Counted from the first letter of the stretch, positions 21,210-31,817 are shown. The stretch is DNA of 64,000 nucleotides from JBAXTE01 sp963556065 (GCA_963556065.3 CAUVYH020000026.1:1-64000); one strand, 5' to 3'. Notes: generated from the sequence alone by a model not told the origin. A program made the numbers and translations.

Positions 21210-22020
21210 GTTATCCTTTTTTTTCTTTAATATCCCTAAATATGTTAAGTTAATGTGTTTGTTTGTCATTTTTTCTTGCTTCCTGTTCCACTATTGTTCT
21301 GCAGCGATTGATTAAAAATGATAGTTTTCATAATCATAATATCTTTGTTTTTACCTTTTTTATTCTGTAATATTTAGCTTTATCTGTTTTTGAAATCATA
21401 AAAATTCAAGCTTAAAAATTCTCCTAAATCTAACATTCCCAAACTATTAAATAAAGTAAACAAAGATAATAAATCAACATACGAGAAGCAGTTAATCCAA
21501 AGTTATCGCCATGTCTAAATATAAAAAGCACTTCTTCTTTTTGAGAATAAACACCTCAAAAACAAGCACAAACAATTAATATACAGCAACATATAACATA
21601 AAAACAAATGTTAAATCGCGCGTATTAACACATTATTAACAAGCAAAAATAGCACCTCTCATTAAAAAAAACGAAAAAGAAAAAACAAGCCGATAAAATT
21701 CTGCCATTTCATTTCCGGCATAAAACATAGTCTAAGCGATCCATATAGATTTATGCAACAAAAAAGAATCGGGCCAATCAATATTTCAATTCGGTATAAG
21801 GTAAAAAGCACTTTGAGCCTAACAAAGTTTTTTTCTGAATGACTATTTTATGTTGAGATTTCGACATTAGCCATAACACCATTTCCATAATATTTTTTTA
21901 CAACAACCAAATTGTCATAATTTTATTATTTGGAGTCACAATAATAAATATATCTAATAATCAACTACCAATATAAAAGTTCATAAAGTGAAGTGGAAAT
22001 TTCGCCGAAGCATTCCATAA
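21210..22020. other. Long AT-rich leader and intergenic region upstream of the 1977-aa T9SS gene
   Basis: About 800 bases without a convincing gene. The part from about 21210 to 21465 would be the transcribed leader if the promoter at 21471-21501 is used. No riboswitch fold was recognised by eye. Confidence 0.5.
21471..21501 (-). promoter_or_regulatory. Bacteroidota promoter (TTTG-N19-TATCTTTG)
   Basis: On the minus strand TTTG (21498-21501) is followed after exactly 19 bases by TATCTTTG (21471-21478), a full match to the phylum's primary sigma consensus. It points at the giant gene starting at 21209 and implies a leader of about 255 bases. Confidence 0.75.
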
Positions 22021-22057
22021 AAAAACTGTCGGCAAAATTAATTTGCCGACAGTTTTT
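22021..22057 (-). terminator. Strong intrinsic terminator downstream of the 606-aa T9SS gene
   Basis: A perfect 16-bp stem AAAAACTGTCGGCAAA / TTTGCCGACAGTTTTT with a 5-base loop, 47 bases past the stop of the leftward gene. The A/T ends make it usable from either strand. Confidence 0.9.
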
Positions 22058-22103
22058 ATTTTATAATAGACTATATGAATAGGTCTATATTAAAAGATAC
22101 CAA

Positions 22104-23924
22104 TTATTCAACCACAACGCGTTTGGTTATGGTTTCATTTTTAGCATTGCGAGCCTGAACAAAGAACATCCCTTTTCCAAATGATGAGCAATCGATACGA
22201 ACCAAACCCGAAGCATTGTTTTGAGTATAAACACGTTGTCCGAGAATTGACATTACAGAAACATCATAAGTTCCGTCTAAAGCAACATTCATGATGTTTT
22301 TAGCAGGATTAGGATAAATACTGAGTGAAGTATTGCCTACTTCATTAATTCCCTGAACCATACTCATATCCGCGTTATCGCGAGCAGTAATCTGATAACG
22401 ACCATATAAGAATTGAGCGATACCTGTTATTGTACCTGTTCCGAGAGGAAGAGCAGTCCCAATATAATTTACAGTGTAAAATGCAGTTTTAAAGGTTGAG
22501 TCAGTGGTCGAAGTTCCTTCGGTTAAACGATATTTTTTATTGGTTGCAAATGCAACAGTACCATCAGCATCAGTAAATTTCACGTTACTTAGACGAATCA
22601 CTTTTGATTGATTTACTTTAAACGCAACGGAATCTAACATTTCAGCAATAGTAACATTTAATGGAGTAATTACATTAGCAGTTGAAGTAGCTGCACCTGG
22701 ATCTTGAATAGGAACAAATTGGAACATTCCATAATAAGAGGTTAATTTTCCAACGATACCAGTAATTCCATCACCAATATTGTAATTTGTAGTAATAACA
22801 CCAGCTTGATCGTCAATTAATACAGCACCACTTGCATCCTGAATAAATTTCTGGTTACGGTTGGTTTGTTTAAAGGTCATGACAGCCTCTCCTGTAATTG
22901 AATAAACTGTTGAGTTGTCAGCCACTTTAGATTTTAAATCAGCAATATTTGTACAAGCGGTTGGAGTGGCAATCGTATATGTAGCGGTTGCTACCGCACT
23001 ATTTGTCAAACCTGATTTAATACCGATTGCATTGATCGTTGTAGTAGATGTAACATGAATAGGAGCAGAATATAAGGTAGAAGTTCCGTCGGGAGTACTT
23101 CCATCTGTGGTGTAACGAATTTCAGCATCGGTAGTTGAACAAGATAGTGCAACATCTACCGAATTGTAATAAGTTCCGGTAACCGGTAAAAATGTTGGAG
23201 CGGCAACCGTTGTTGCAACACCGTTTGACCAAGTTAAACTAAAATCATCAATAGCAGTGGAAGCTCTGTTTCCTGAGCCGGTAGAAGCGGTTAAAGCAAC
23301 TAATCTGATCCAAACCGGACCTGCGAGACCATCTAAATTAGCTCCAAAACTTGCCGTAACGTTGGTGTTTGACCAAACTCCGTTACCTGTTGTTAAAGTT
23401 GCAGGAGTTGTTGTTACGTCGGTAAAAGTAGTAGGAGTTGCACCTGTTGCGTATTGAACTTTCCATGTAGTCATTTGATGTGAAGAGGAATCCAATGATT
23501 GTAATTTGAATGCAAGATTAAATGTGTTCATGTCTGTTGTGTTTGCAATTTGTAAAGTAAATGCAGCACCGGGGTTTCCACCTGAACCATTTGTACTTGT
23601 TTGTCTAACTCCTAACGCTCTGTCTGTAGCATTTGCCTGCGTTGCCGAATCTGACGCAACAGTTAATCCATCAGCCGATGCATAATTTTTAGCACCTTTT
23701 GAAGTAAGCGTCCATTTTGTTGGAGCAGTTGCTAAAACTGTGTCGGTCCCTAAACTGGTCGCAGTTGCATGTAATTTCAAACTCCAACCCGTCGGATAGC
23801 CGGTACCGATACCGTCAAAATTTTCGGTATATGAAGTACCCGACAAGGTTACCTGCGCTTGTAATGCTGCAATTGAGCAGAACATTACGCCTAAAATTAG
23901 GCTAAAAAGTCTCATTTTTTTCAT
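22104..23924 (-). CDS. T9SS-secreted protein with chitobiase-like and OB-fold-like domains (606 aa)
   Basis: An extracellular protein of unknown substrate. The signal peptide is at about residues 1-24, ending LQAQ. A jelly-roll domain of about 200 residues follows (YTENFDGIGTGYPTGW … STAIDDFSLTW). Next is a chitobiase/beta-hexosaminidase C-terminal-type domain (about 240-315; IRYTTDGSTPDGTSTLYSAPI is typical). After it comes an OB-fold-like or DUF5689-like domain (about 318-520) with KFIQDASGAVLIDD and a GITGIVGKL segment, as found after endonuclease or adhesin domains in Bacteroidota. A type A sorting domain closes the protein (SIYPNPAKNIMNV … GKGMFFVQA…KRVVVE). No nuclease catalytic residues are visible. 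CAAAGTTA at 23976-23983 reads TAACTTTG on the minus strand and is a likely -7 element about 50 bases from the start. Confidence 0.85.
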   Translation of the reverse strand: MKKMRLFSLILGVMFCSIAALQAQVTLSGTSYTENFDGIGTGYPTGWSLKLHATATSLGTDTVLATAPTKWTLTSKGAKNYASADGLTVASDSATQANATDRALGVRQTSTNGSGGNPGAAFTLQIANTTDMNTFNLAFKLQSLDSSSHQMTTWKVQYATGATPTTFTDVTTTPATLTTGNGVWSNTNVTASFGANLDGLAGPVWIRLVALTASTGSGNRASTAIDDFSLTWSNGVATTVAAPTFLPVTGTYYNSVDVALSCSTTDAEIRYTTDGSTPDGTSTLYSAPIHVTSTTTINAIGIKSGLTNSAVATATYTIATPTACTNIADLKSKVADNSTVYSITGEAVMTFKQTNRNQKFIQDASGAVLIDDQAGVITTNYNIGDGITGIVGKLTSYYGMFQFVPIQDPGAATSTANVITPLNVTIAEMLDSVAFKVNQSKVIRLSNVKFTDADGTVAFATNKKYRLTEGTSTTDSTFKTAFYTVNYIGTALPLGTGTITGIAQFLYGRYQITARDNADMSMVQGINEVGNTSLSIYPNPAKNIMNVALDGTYDVSVMSILGQRVYTQNNASGLVRIDCSSFGKGMFFVQARNAKNETITKRVVVE

Positions 23925-24115
23925 TGTTTTTAATTTTTTTTATTACTGATTTTTTTTATTTCCTTGTATTTGGCACAAAGTTACAAATTTTTGTGTTTCA
24001 ATTTTCATTACAATATTAATTTAATGTAACAATTTTAGCAAGCAATAGTTCGATATCAAATTACAAAATAGATACATACCTGATTTTATAAAAAAACAGC
24101 AAACGTTATCCTTTA

Positions 24116-25234
24116 TTATTTTTTTAGCAAAATCATTTTTCGGGCAATTTTCACATGATCGGCTTTAAGGGTTACCACATAAATTCCCTGACTAAAATCT
24201 GTCGAATTTATTACAGTTCGATAAATACCTGCTTCTTTTGCTTCATTGCATAAAGTGGTCATTACATTGCCGCTAATATCCGTTACGGTAATTACTACGG
24301 TATCAAAATGGTGCGGTAAGGAATACGAAATTGCAGTTTGGTCGGAAAACGGATTCGGTGAGTTTTTCGACAACCAAACATCTTCTTGCATTTGAAGGGT
24401 AGCTACATCCGTTGTAGAGACATCTGGTTTTCCGGCTTGAGCCCAAGCGGTATAGATTAACTCGGCTAAAGCATGCGAAGCGTTTTTAAACAACATAATG
24501 GTAAAATTCTTAGTTTGATTCCAAAGTGCCGTTTTATAAGCCGACGAGGTATAACTGGAATTGATCGCCTTAGCTGCATTATCCGCAATAAGCACCGAAT
24601 CTACATAACGATGATTTTCGTATATATAACTAAAGATATAATCAGAAACATTTGAAATTTCGGAAATCGGCTCGCCTGTGTAGGTAATTTGAGAAATATT
24701 TGCACCAATCATTGTTGATTCATAACGGGAATGGATTCCATTGTTGCCCGTGTCGTATCCATCATAATTTTTAGTGATATGCAGAGGCATGTGCCCATCA
24801 CCCACATAATGGCCCAAATCGCAAGCAAAAAAGAGTGCTCTATTAAAATCAAGGCGTTGCAAACAACTTTTCAATGAATCGAATGTTGCAATCGTTGCCC
24901 AAGGCAAAATGCCCCAGTTATAAATATTGCTACTTCCGTGTAAAGAGATTACTGTTGCTAAATCTTGAGAAATAAAACCATTTTGGTTAAACTCGGTATA
25001 ATCATCGATATCAATATAATGCTTGGGAGCCTCAGTAGGGTCGCTCGATTTTCGAGCGTCGGGAACCGAAGAGCTATCGGCTAATGTTTGAACCCAAGTA
25101 TTAAACACGCTCATCTCGGAATTAAACGAAAGCGAGGCTCGATAACTAATATTATAATGTCCAACCCAGCCCCAACTTGAAGCAAAAACCACAATAGCAA
25201 CACCTCCCAAAATTAAACTGATTTTTTTAAGCAT
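24116..25234 (-). CDS. S1/P1-type zinc nuclease or phospholipase C-like protein with T9SS sorting domain (372 aa)
   Basis: A secreted enzyme of the zinc-dependent phospholipase C / S1-P1 nuclease fold, likely degrading extracellular nucleic acids or phosphodiesters. After the signal peptide the mature N-terminus would be Trp21 in WGWVGH, the family's N-terminal zinc ligand. Further ligand segments are HYIDIDD and ACDLGHYVGDGHMPLHI, and then GIHSRYE. The catalytic part ends near residue 285 and a type A sorting domain follows (KNSPNPFSDQTAISYS … GIYVVTLK…KMILLKK). Nuclease and phospholipase cannot be told apart by reading. CAAAGATA at 25270-25277 (TATCTTTG on the minus strand) is a probable -7 element 36 bases upstream of the start. 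Confidence 0.85.
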   Translation of the reverse strand: MLKKISLILGGVAIVVFASSWGWVGHYNISYRASLSFNSEMSVFNTWVQTLADSSSVPDARKSSDPTEAPKHYIDIDDYTEFNQNGFISQDLATVISLHGSSNIYNWGILPWATIATFDSLKSCLQRLDFNRALFFACDLGHYVGDGHMPLHITKNYDGYDTGNNGIHSRYESTMIGANISQITYTGEPISEISNVSDYIFSYIYENHRYVDSVLIADNAAKAINSSYTSSAYKTALWNQTKNFTIMLFKNASHALAELIYTAWAQAGKPDVSTTDVATLQMQEDVWLSKNSPNPFSDQTAISYSLPHHFDTVVITVTDISGNVMTTLCNEAKEAGIYRTVINSTDFSQGIYVVTLKADHVKIARKMILLKK

Positions 25235-25464
25235 AATTTCTATAATTTCTTTTCAATAAATAAATTAGACAAAGATAGCGATAATTTATTTCAATTGCCT
25301 CATTTTAATATTTTTATAACAAAATCGAAATAAAAAGGCAAAAATTCATATAAGTTCGTAAAATATTCTTTTCCCACGGCGTACACCCTTTTCTTCTTCT
25401 TGTATTCCATTAATCTCGTTAACGCACAGTGAAAAACAGGGATTTGAAAATTCTTGTTTTTTTA

Positions 25465-25494
25465 TTGATTTTGTTTCAAATTCAATTACCTTTG
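25465..25494 (+). promoter_or_regulatory. Bacteroidota promoter (ATTG-N19-TACCTTTG)
   Basis: TACCTTTG at 25487-25494 is preceded by ATTG at 19-base spacing. It lies 40 bases upstream of the ATG at 25535 and drives the M6-like peptidase gene. Confidence 0.7.
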
Positions 25495-25534
25495 CCCTAA
25501 ATTGTTTTTCCAAAATATTAAACTTCTTAAATTT

Positions 25535-28033
25535 ATGTGTCAAAGTTTTGTAAAATGTAAAAATTTGCTAAGCCTGTTTGTCGCAACATTAGCACTTTGT
25601 GCTGTCGTAAACGCAGTACCGTATCATGGCAGTATAAAACAGTTTAAACAACCGAACGGAACCCTCGTGGATGTAAAATTATTCGGGACGGAGTTCTATA
25701 TGCGCGCGGAAAGCCTTGATGGCTACACCCTAATTCGGGATAAAAAGACGAATTGGATTTGCTATGCCGAACTGTCTCAGGATAGTTCCGAATTGGTATC
25801 CACAGGTATTGTTTACAATGGAGTACGCGGAAACTTAAATTCGCTAAAAACGGGTTTAACGTTGTCTAAACATCTCGATATTAAAGCAAGGTTTCGTGAT
25901 AAAATTATCGCAAAAAAGCAGAAGCAAACAGGAGCAAACAAAATCGCAATGTCGAATGCAAAAACACCTCCTCATATCGTTTCCGGCGAAATTAGAGGGT
26001 TATGTATTGTCGTTGATTTTTCCGATGAGCCTGGAACCTTGCCGATAAGCGAATTCGAGAATTTTTGCAACAATTTATCATACTCAAATTATGGAAACAA
26101 CGGCTCGTTGAGAAAAACTTATTTCGATTACTCCGGCGGTTTGGTCGACTACCAAAATGTGGTATATGGCTATTACAGGGCCCCATTGACCTTTGCTCAT
26201 TACGACTCGCTGGACTATGCTCAGGGAACGCAACAAGTACTGGGACTCGCTCTTAACTGGGTCGCATCACTAGGATTCGACTTTTCGACACTTTCCACAA
26301 ACCCCGACGGGAGCATCATGGCTATTAATTTAATGTACACCGGGAACCCGCCGAATTGGGCACAGGGAATGTGGTGGCATCAAGGCAGTTATAATCAATT
26401 TTCTGCCAACGGAGTACATTCGGGCGCTTATAATTGTTCCCCTGCAAACGATCCGCTGGTATTGTCCGTTGTGGCTCACGAAAACGGCCACATGATTGGC
26501 AAATGGCCCGATACATACAAATACACCTCAGATACCGGTCCCGACGGAATCGGCAGTTTTGATTTAATGTGCGATTATGGTGATTCCTATAACCCTGTGC
26601 CGCCCAATCCCCATTTCTTATCGAACGCCGGTTGGTGCAATGTTATCGATGTCACCTATCTTAACGGAATAATTTCGGACACAGCCAACACACTCACCAT
26701 ATACAAATATACAAATCCGAACGATACGAATGAGTTTTTCCTGTTCAAAAACAGGATGCCATCCGGAAGAAGCTTGGCTATTCCCGATCAGGGGCTTACT
26801 ATTTGGCATATCGACAGGAATGGAGATAACCAGACCACACATCACGAAACCTACCTTGAGCATGCCAACAATGATATTGAAAATCACTATGATGCCTGTT
26901 TTCATTTGGGGTTCAATGATGAATTCGGTCCCTCTACCACACCAAACTCCAATTATTACAACAGCAACCCAAGCGCTCTGCGGGCTTGGGATATCAGCAA
27001 CACGGGAGATGTGATGACGTATAAACTTGGTGCCGGACAACCAGCTCCAAGCTTTTTACTCCAATACCTAAACTTTTCAAACGATCCCAATAGCAACGGT
27101 TATTTGGAACCTTCGGAAAGTGGGAACCTAAATCTGCAAATCAAAAACCTCGGCCAGCTTAACTCGGGAAGTGCCACGGCAACTTGCTCTGCATTGGGTG
27201 CAAACGCTTCATTTGTAACTATAAACACCCCTTCCGTATCTGCGGGTATAGTTAATGTTAATCAAACGGTTTCTACCGCATTTAATATTACATTAGCCCC
27301 AAACACGCCTATAGGAGCCCTAATTGATTTCAAATTTTTAATTTCTGACGGAACGATCTCTACATACATTACAAAGCAATTAATGGTAGGACAACAAATT
27401 ATTATAGGAGAATCACCAACGGCAACGTGTGGTGCCGTATTCCTTGATAACGGCGGAGCTTCGGCGAATTATTCAAACAATACAAATTACTCGACTACAT
27501 TAACGGCGCCTCCAAATTCAAGTGTAAAAGTTCAGTTTTTGGAATTTGACCTCGAAGAATCAACCAATTGCGTGTACGACTATTTAAAAATATACAATGG
27601 ATTAAATACCGGTGCCCCATTAATCGGGACCTATTGTGGAACAACATCCCCCGGAACCATTGTAGCATCCAATCCTTCCGGAGCGCTAACATTTCAATTT
27701 CATGCCGATGAAGGAGTAACGGGAACAGGGTGGAAAACAATCGTCTCTTGCGAACCAACAACAAACATTGGGGACAACAATCAGAACAAAATATTAACCA
27801 TCGCCCCAAATCCATTTAAAGATGAAACAACAATCACGATTTCAGATGAAAATATTTCTCAGTCTTCGTTGAAAATTTTCGATTTGATGGGCAACATGGT
27901 GCTGGAAAAAAATAACTTGAACTCAACCGTCTTGGTCTTAAACAAATCGGAAATAAATGCAGGAATCTACTTTGTGCAACTTTCCACGGGAAATCAAAGA
28001 ACAAATATAAAAAAAATGGTCGTGTTAGATTAA
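25535..28033 (+). CDS. M6-family metalloprotease domain protein with CUB domain and T9SS sorting signal (832 aa)
   Basis: A secreted zinc metallopeptidase of the immune inhibitor A (M6) type. The start at ATG 25535 fits a signal peptide (LSLFVATLALCAVVNA) and the promoter 40 bases upstream. An N-terminal segment (YHGSIKQFKQPNGTLVDVKLFGTEFYMRAE in part) is typical of M6 propeptides. The catalytic HENGH motif has its first His at residue 315, followed by GKWPDTY and FDLMCDYGD. A beta domain comes after about residue 500, then a CUB domain (about 640-755) and a type A sorting domain (IAPNPFKDETTITI … AGIYFVQL). It may degrade host or environmental proteins. A hairpin CTTTAGAACCTT / AAGGTTCTAAAG at 28081-28122 downstream could be its terminator, although it lacks a T-run. 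Confidence 0.9.
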   Translation: MCQSFVKCKNLLSLFVATLALCAVVNAVPYHGSIKQFKQPNGTLVDVKLFGTEFYMRAESLDGYTLIRDKKTNWICYAELSQDSSELVSTGIVYNGVRGNLNSLKTGLTLSKHLDIKARFRDKIIAKKQKQTGANKIAMSNAKTPPHIVSGEIRGLCIVVDFSDEPGTLPISEFENFCNNLSYSNYGNNGSLRKTYFDYSGGLVDYQNVVYGYYRAPLTFAHYDSLDYAQGTQQVLGLALNWVASLGFDFSTLSTNPDGSIMAINLMYTGNPPNWAQGMWWHQGSYNQFSANGVHSGAYNCSPANDPLVLSVVAHENGHMIGKWPDTYKYTSDTGPDGIGSFDLMCDYGDSYNPVPPNPHFLSNAGWCNVIDVTYLNGIISDTANTLTIYKYTNPNDTNEFFLFKNRMPSGRSLAIPDQGLTIWHIDRNGDNQTTHHETYLEHANNDIENHYDACFHLGFNDEFGPSTTPNSNYYNSNPSALRAWDISNTGDVMTYKLGAGQPAPSFLLQYLNFSNDPNSNGYLEPSESGNLNLQIKNLGQLNSGSATATCSALGANASFVTINTPSVSAGIVNVNQTVSTAFNITLAPNTPIGALIDFKFLISDGTISTYITKQLMVGQQIIIGESPTATCGAVFLDNGGASANYSNNTNYSTTLTAPPNSSVKVQFLEFDLEESTNCVYDYLKIYNGLNTGAPLIGTYCGTTSPGTIVASNPSGALTFQFHADEGVTGTGWKTIVSCEPTTNIGDNNQNKILTIAPNPFKDETTITISDENISQSSLKIFDLMGNMVLEKNNLNSTVLVLNKSEINAGIYFVQLSTGNQRTNIKKMVVLD

Positions 28034-28271
28034 GGAGACACAACGCTCAAACGAAGTTCTATATAAATAATTTAACTAATCTTTAGAACCTTGCTTCGAT
28101 AATTTAAAGTAAGGTTCTAAAGATGTTATTGTTTACAAAATAATTTAATAAAAAAAATCGTTATTTAAGTCTGCCTATATTCATTTACATTGTTCCCGTC
28201 GGAATAGATGAAATGGAGTTAGATTAGAACTTTTCGGCAAAAAAACAGAATAGCAACCAAAACATTTAAAA

Positions 28272-29825
28272 ATGAAAAAAAACATTTTTCTTTTATGCCT
28301 TTTCCCCCTGTTTGTGATGTCTCAAACCACGCTTCCCGTTAAAAAAATAACCATTTATAAAAACTCCACAGGAATGGTTATGAAACAAGGGTTGGTAAAA
28401 AAATCCAACGGTAAATTTGTAATCACAGCTCCGACAAAAGCCTTATTGGGAACATATTGGATAGCCACTGGCAAGGAATTTCCGATCCGCAACGTTTCTT
28501 TTAAAGAAGATACCATTAAAGTTTCGGTTACTGCCGAAAACACCCCTCAAGTTTTGATGAATAGTATCGGCCGTGATGTATCTTTTACAATCAGTTATGG
28601 GGAGAAATCGGAAAAAGTTGTAACAGGAAAGCTAACCGGTTATTTTCCCGAGTCGAATATGGTAAAAGTAAAACAGGAAAATGGTAAAACAAATTTCTTT
28701 AATGCTTCAGGAATTATATTTATGGAGTTTAGCGGAGAGTCAAGTCCACTATATCAGCGCGATAGTTTAATAAAATCTGCACTTGTAGATATAGAAAAAG
28801 GAGGCGATAGTCAAAATCTTGTGGAATATTATATGCAGGAAGGATTCAATTGGATTCCTTCGTATTTCTTACGGATCGTTAACGACAAGGAAGCGCATCT
28901 GGAGATGAAAGCAACCATCGAAAATTATGCCCAGGCATTGGACGATGTCGATTGTGAACTGGTCGTGGGGTCGCCGCAACTCTATTTTGGCAAGCAAAAC
29001 GACCCCATGACTTATGGCTGGTTAACCTCGATTAGTCAGAAAGGAGCAAATCTTTATCACGACAACAATGCGATGAGTAACACAATGCAAGTACAATCTA
29101 CCAATCGTTATGCTCAGGATGTCGATTATTCAACCATCCCTGTAGCAGATGCGAGCTTTGAAACGGAAGGTGAAAAAAACAACGATCTTTATTATTACCA
29201 GATTGGGAAAATATCATTACCCAAAGGGACTAAGGGTTTCTTCCCTATTTTTGCCACAAATATCGCATACAGCGATCGCTACAAAGCAGAAATTCCGGAT
29301 AAAAGCAATATGGCTTATACCGGCTATTGCGATAATTCAGAGAATTTCTATGATGTGTATCATTCCTTAGACATAAAAAACACCACAACATATCCTTTCA
29401 CTACCGCCTCGGTAATGGTAATATCGGACAAGGGACAGTTTATGGCTCAGGACCTGTTTAAATATACCCCGGTTGGAGGAGTTGCAACCATTCGCCTTTC
29501 AAAAGCCATCGACATTCAAATGAAAAATGTTGAAGAAGAGACTGTACGTGCGGACAATGCAAAGCGTGTGGGTAAAACAACATACTCAAAGGCTACCGTA
29601 AAAGGAACAATAACGATTTCGAATATGCAACAAAAGCCGGTTATTATTGATGTAAGCAAGTCCGTTTCGGGAACAGTGCTCTCCAATGGCGGTTCAACAG
29701 TACATAAAAAACGATTCAACGGACAGATAAATCCGCAATCTCAAATGGAATGGAGTGCATCGCTAAATGCCGGTGAGAAAAAAGTGCTTTCGTACGAGTA
29801 TGAAGTTTTTTTTATCGCTTACTGA
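28272..29825 (+). CDS. DUF4139-like exported protein (517 aa)
   Basis: Exported protein of unknown function. The signal peptide is at residues 1-17 (MKKNIFLLCLFPLFVMS). The body resembles DUF4139: VDIEKGG…VEYYMQEGFNWIPSYFLRI, then a long beta-rich segment with DLYYYQIGKISLPKGTKGFFPIF, and an ending GEKKVLSYEYEVFF. It lacks the N-terminal coiled-coil of the larger DUF4140/4139 proteins. The upstream region (28034-28271) holds only the hairpin at 28081-28122. It shares a bidirectional terminator with yidC downstream. Confidence is good for the gene and moderate for the family. Confidence 0.75.
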   Translation: MKKNIFLLCLFPLFVMSQTTLPVKKITIYKNSTGMVMKQGLVKKSNGKFVITAPTKALLGTYWIATGKEFPIRNVSFKEDTIKVSVTAENTPQVLMNSIGRDVSFTISYGEKSEKVVTGKLTGYFPESNMVKVKQENGKTNFFNASGIIFMEFSGESSPLYQRDSLIKSALVDIEKGGDSQNLVEYYMQEGFNWIPSYFLRIVNDKEAHLEMKATIENYAQALDDVDCELVVGSPQLYFGKQNDPMTYGWLTSISQKGANLYHDNNAMSNTMQVQSTNRYAQDVDYSTIPVADASFETEGEKNNDLYYYQIGKISLPKGTKGFFPIFATNIAYSDRYKAEIPDKSNMAYTGYCDNSENFYDVYHSLDIKNTTTYPFTTASVMVISDKGQFMAQDLFKYTPVGGVATIRLSKAIDIQMKNVEEETVRADNAKRVGKTTYSKATVKGTITISNMQQKPVIIDVSKSVSGTVLSNGGSTVHKKRFNGQINPQSQMEWSASLNAGEKKVLSYEYEVFFIAY

Positions 29826-29831
29826 TTCAAT

Positions 29832-29860
29832 AAAAAAGCCTCGAAATTCGAGGCTTTTTT
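29832..29860. terminator. Bidirectional terminator between the DUF4139-like gene and yidC
   Basis: A perfect inverted repeat AAAAAAGCCTCGAA / TTCGAGGCTTTTTT lies between two convergent genes, 7 bases past one stop and 17 bases past the other. Confidence 0.95.
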
Positions 29861-29876
29861 ATTTTAAATACTGATA

Positions 29877-31817
29877 TTATTTCCGTCTTTGATTATTTTT
29901 TTGCTGTTGCATTTGTTGCTGTTGCTTCGATAGTTCTTCCAATTTTTTGGCCCACCCCGATTTCTTTACAGGTTTAAGTTTATTCAATTGGATTCTTTCA
30001 TGTATCTTTTTCTCGTCAATCACCATTCTGAATATCCACATCTGTAGGAATGTCATACAGTTTACCAGAAAGTAATAGTAACTCAAGCCTGCTGCATAGT
30101 TATTGAAAATTCCAAGAAACATAATCGGCATCATATACATCATGATCTTCATAGTCTTGGCTTGTTGACCGCTCCCTGAAGCCATCATATCGTTGTTTAT
30201 TTTAGTATAAACAAGCGTTGCGATCGTCATTAAAATAGTAAACAAACTGATATGGTCTCCATATAACGGAACTTTAAAACCGAAGTCGTAAATCGAATCA
30301 TAAGAAGACAAATCGGTTGCCCACAAAAACGGTTGTTGCCGAAGTTCAATGGAAGAAGGGAAAAAACGGAACAATGCAAACAGAATAGGCATTTGAAGCA
30401 ACATCGGCAAACATCCCGACATCGGACTAGCACCAGCCTGTTTGTATAACGCCATTGTAGCCGATTGTTTTTTCATGGCATCTTCAGGCTTCGGATAACG
30501 CTGGTTAATCTCTTCCACTTCGGGCTTTAATACACGCATTTTTGCCGACGACATATAAGTTTTATAGGCAATGGGCAGCAGGACTAATTTTAATAAGATG
30601 GTTAATATCAATATGATGATGCCGTAATTCCAACCGTATTGTTCCAGCCAGTTAAACACCGGTATTACCGCAAAACGGTTAATCCAAGCCATTGGAGCAA
30701 AACTCCATCCCAATGGAATCTGGCGTTCCAAATCCAAGTTATAGCTCGACAGCGTTTTGTATTTTGTAGGGCCAAAATACATCGACATGTCAAATTTAAA
30801 ATTGTTGAGTGAGTTGGCAATAGGAACTTTAAAATCAGCAGATAAGTCCTTAATTTTCGAAGCATCATCATTAATATTCTTAGTCGCTATCTTTGCACTT
30901 TCAAAGTTAGTTTTTGCTATTAATGTAGTGGCAAAAAACTGTTGCTTAAATGAAATCCATTTCACCTGTGTGGTAATCTCTTTCGCCTCTTCTTTGGTTT
31001 CACTTATGTAATCAACTTCTTCGCTATCGCGGAAGTAAATTGTAGTGGCGTTCTTTTCGTTGTCGTGGCTTTTTTCAAGCTTGTTGATTTTAGATTGCCA
31101 TTTAAAATCTAATGAAGAGGTGCTTCGGTCGATATAATTGTCCATGTTTACCATGTTCAAACTCATACCGATCATAAAATCGCTTCCTTTTATGGTGTAG
31201 AGGTATTCAATATAACTGTTGGTTACGGCTGCACTGCTGTCAGAAAGAGAGGGATATACGCGAAGAGCGAATTGCAATGAATCTTTGCCCGAGACCTTCA
31301 TATTTTTATTCCCGGTATTTTTAGGATCTTTCCAAATAGGTTCAAAATACAACTTCTGCGTTTCTGCCAATTGACGGTTCGAGAAGAACGAAAATCCGAA
31401 CGAATTGGTATCCCCTGAAAAGAGAATCAAAGGTTTTTTGTCGAAGGTTTTAAAGTTTTTTAGTTCTGCGGAATAAACCCGACCTCCTAATGTGCTAAAC
31501 GTCAGTTTTAAAAAATCATTTTCAATTGTAAAAAATTCGTTATGTCCTTTTGCAGAATTACTAAAAAAGCCCATATTTGCAACTGCTTTTGTCGCATTTG
31601 AAGACAACGAATCGGATGTACTGTCTGCTTTTGTTACCAGAGCAGCTGCTTTTGCCAATGAGTCGCTTACTTTCTTTTTCTCTTTTTCTACTTTTGTAAT
31701 GGAATCTTGCTTTATCTTTTGCTGAGCCAATTCTTCTTTCGACGGAGCCTGCCAAATGCTGAATCCGATGAAAAGTCCAAAGATGAGCACTAAACCTAAA
31801 ATTGTATTCTTATCCAT
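29877..31817 (-). CDS. yidC: Membrane protein insertase YidC (646 aa)
   Basis: Inserts and folds inner-membrane proteins, alone or with the Sec translocon. The start at ATG 31817 puts the first transmembrane segment at residues 5-20 (ILGLVLIFGLFIGFSIW). The longer frame to 31925 adds 36 unlikely residues across the promoter. A large periplasmic beta domain (about 90-370) follows. The conserved Oxa1 core with five membrane segments runs from about 375 to 590 (WNYGIIILILTILLKLVLLPIAYKTYMSSAKM, partly quoted; MSGCLPMLLQMPILFALFRFFP). The end is a basic, glutamine-rich tail. The usual length for Bacteroidota is about 620-650. CAAAGATA at 31835-31842 (TATCTTTG on the minus strand) is a probable -7 element 18 bases upstream. 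Confidence 0.97.
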   Translation of the reverse strand: MDKNTILGLVLIFGLFIGFSIWQAPSKEELAQQKIKQDSITKVEKEKKKVSDSLAKAAALVTKADSTSDSLSSNATKAVANMGFFSNSAKGHNEFFTIENDFLKLTFSTLGGRVYSAELKNFKTFDKKPLILFSGDTNSFGFSFFSNRQLAETQKLYFEPIWKDPKNTGNKNMKVSGKDSLQFALRVYPSLSDSSAAVTNSYIEYLYTIKGSDFMIGMSLNMVNMDNYIDRSTSSLDFKWQSKINKLEKSHDNEKNATTIYFRDSEEVDYISETKEEAKEITTQVKWISFKQQFFATTLIAKTNFESAKIATKNINDDASKIKDLSADFKVPIANSLNNFKFDMSMYFGPTKYKTLSSYNLDLERQIPLGWSFAPMAWINRFAVIPVFNWLEQYGWNYGIIILILTILLKLVLLPIAYKTYMSSAKMRVLKPEVEEINQRYPKPEDAMKKQSATMALYKQAGASPMSGCLPMLLQMPILFALFRFFPSSIELRQQPFLWATDLSSYDSIYDFGFKVPLYGDHISLFTILMTIATLVYTKINNDMMASGSGQQAKTMKIMMYMMPIMFLGIFNNYAAGLSYYYFLVNCMTFLQMWIFRMVIDEKKIHERIQLNKLKPVKKSGWAKKLEELSKQQQQMQQQKNNQRRK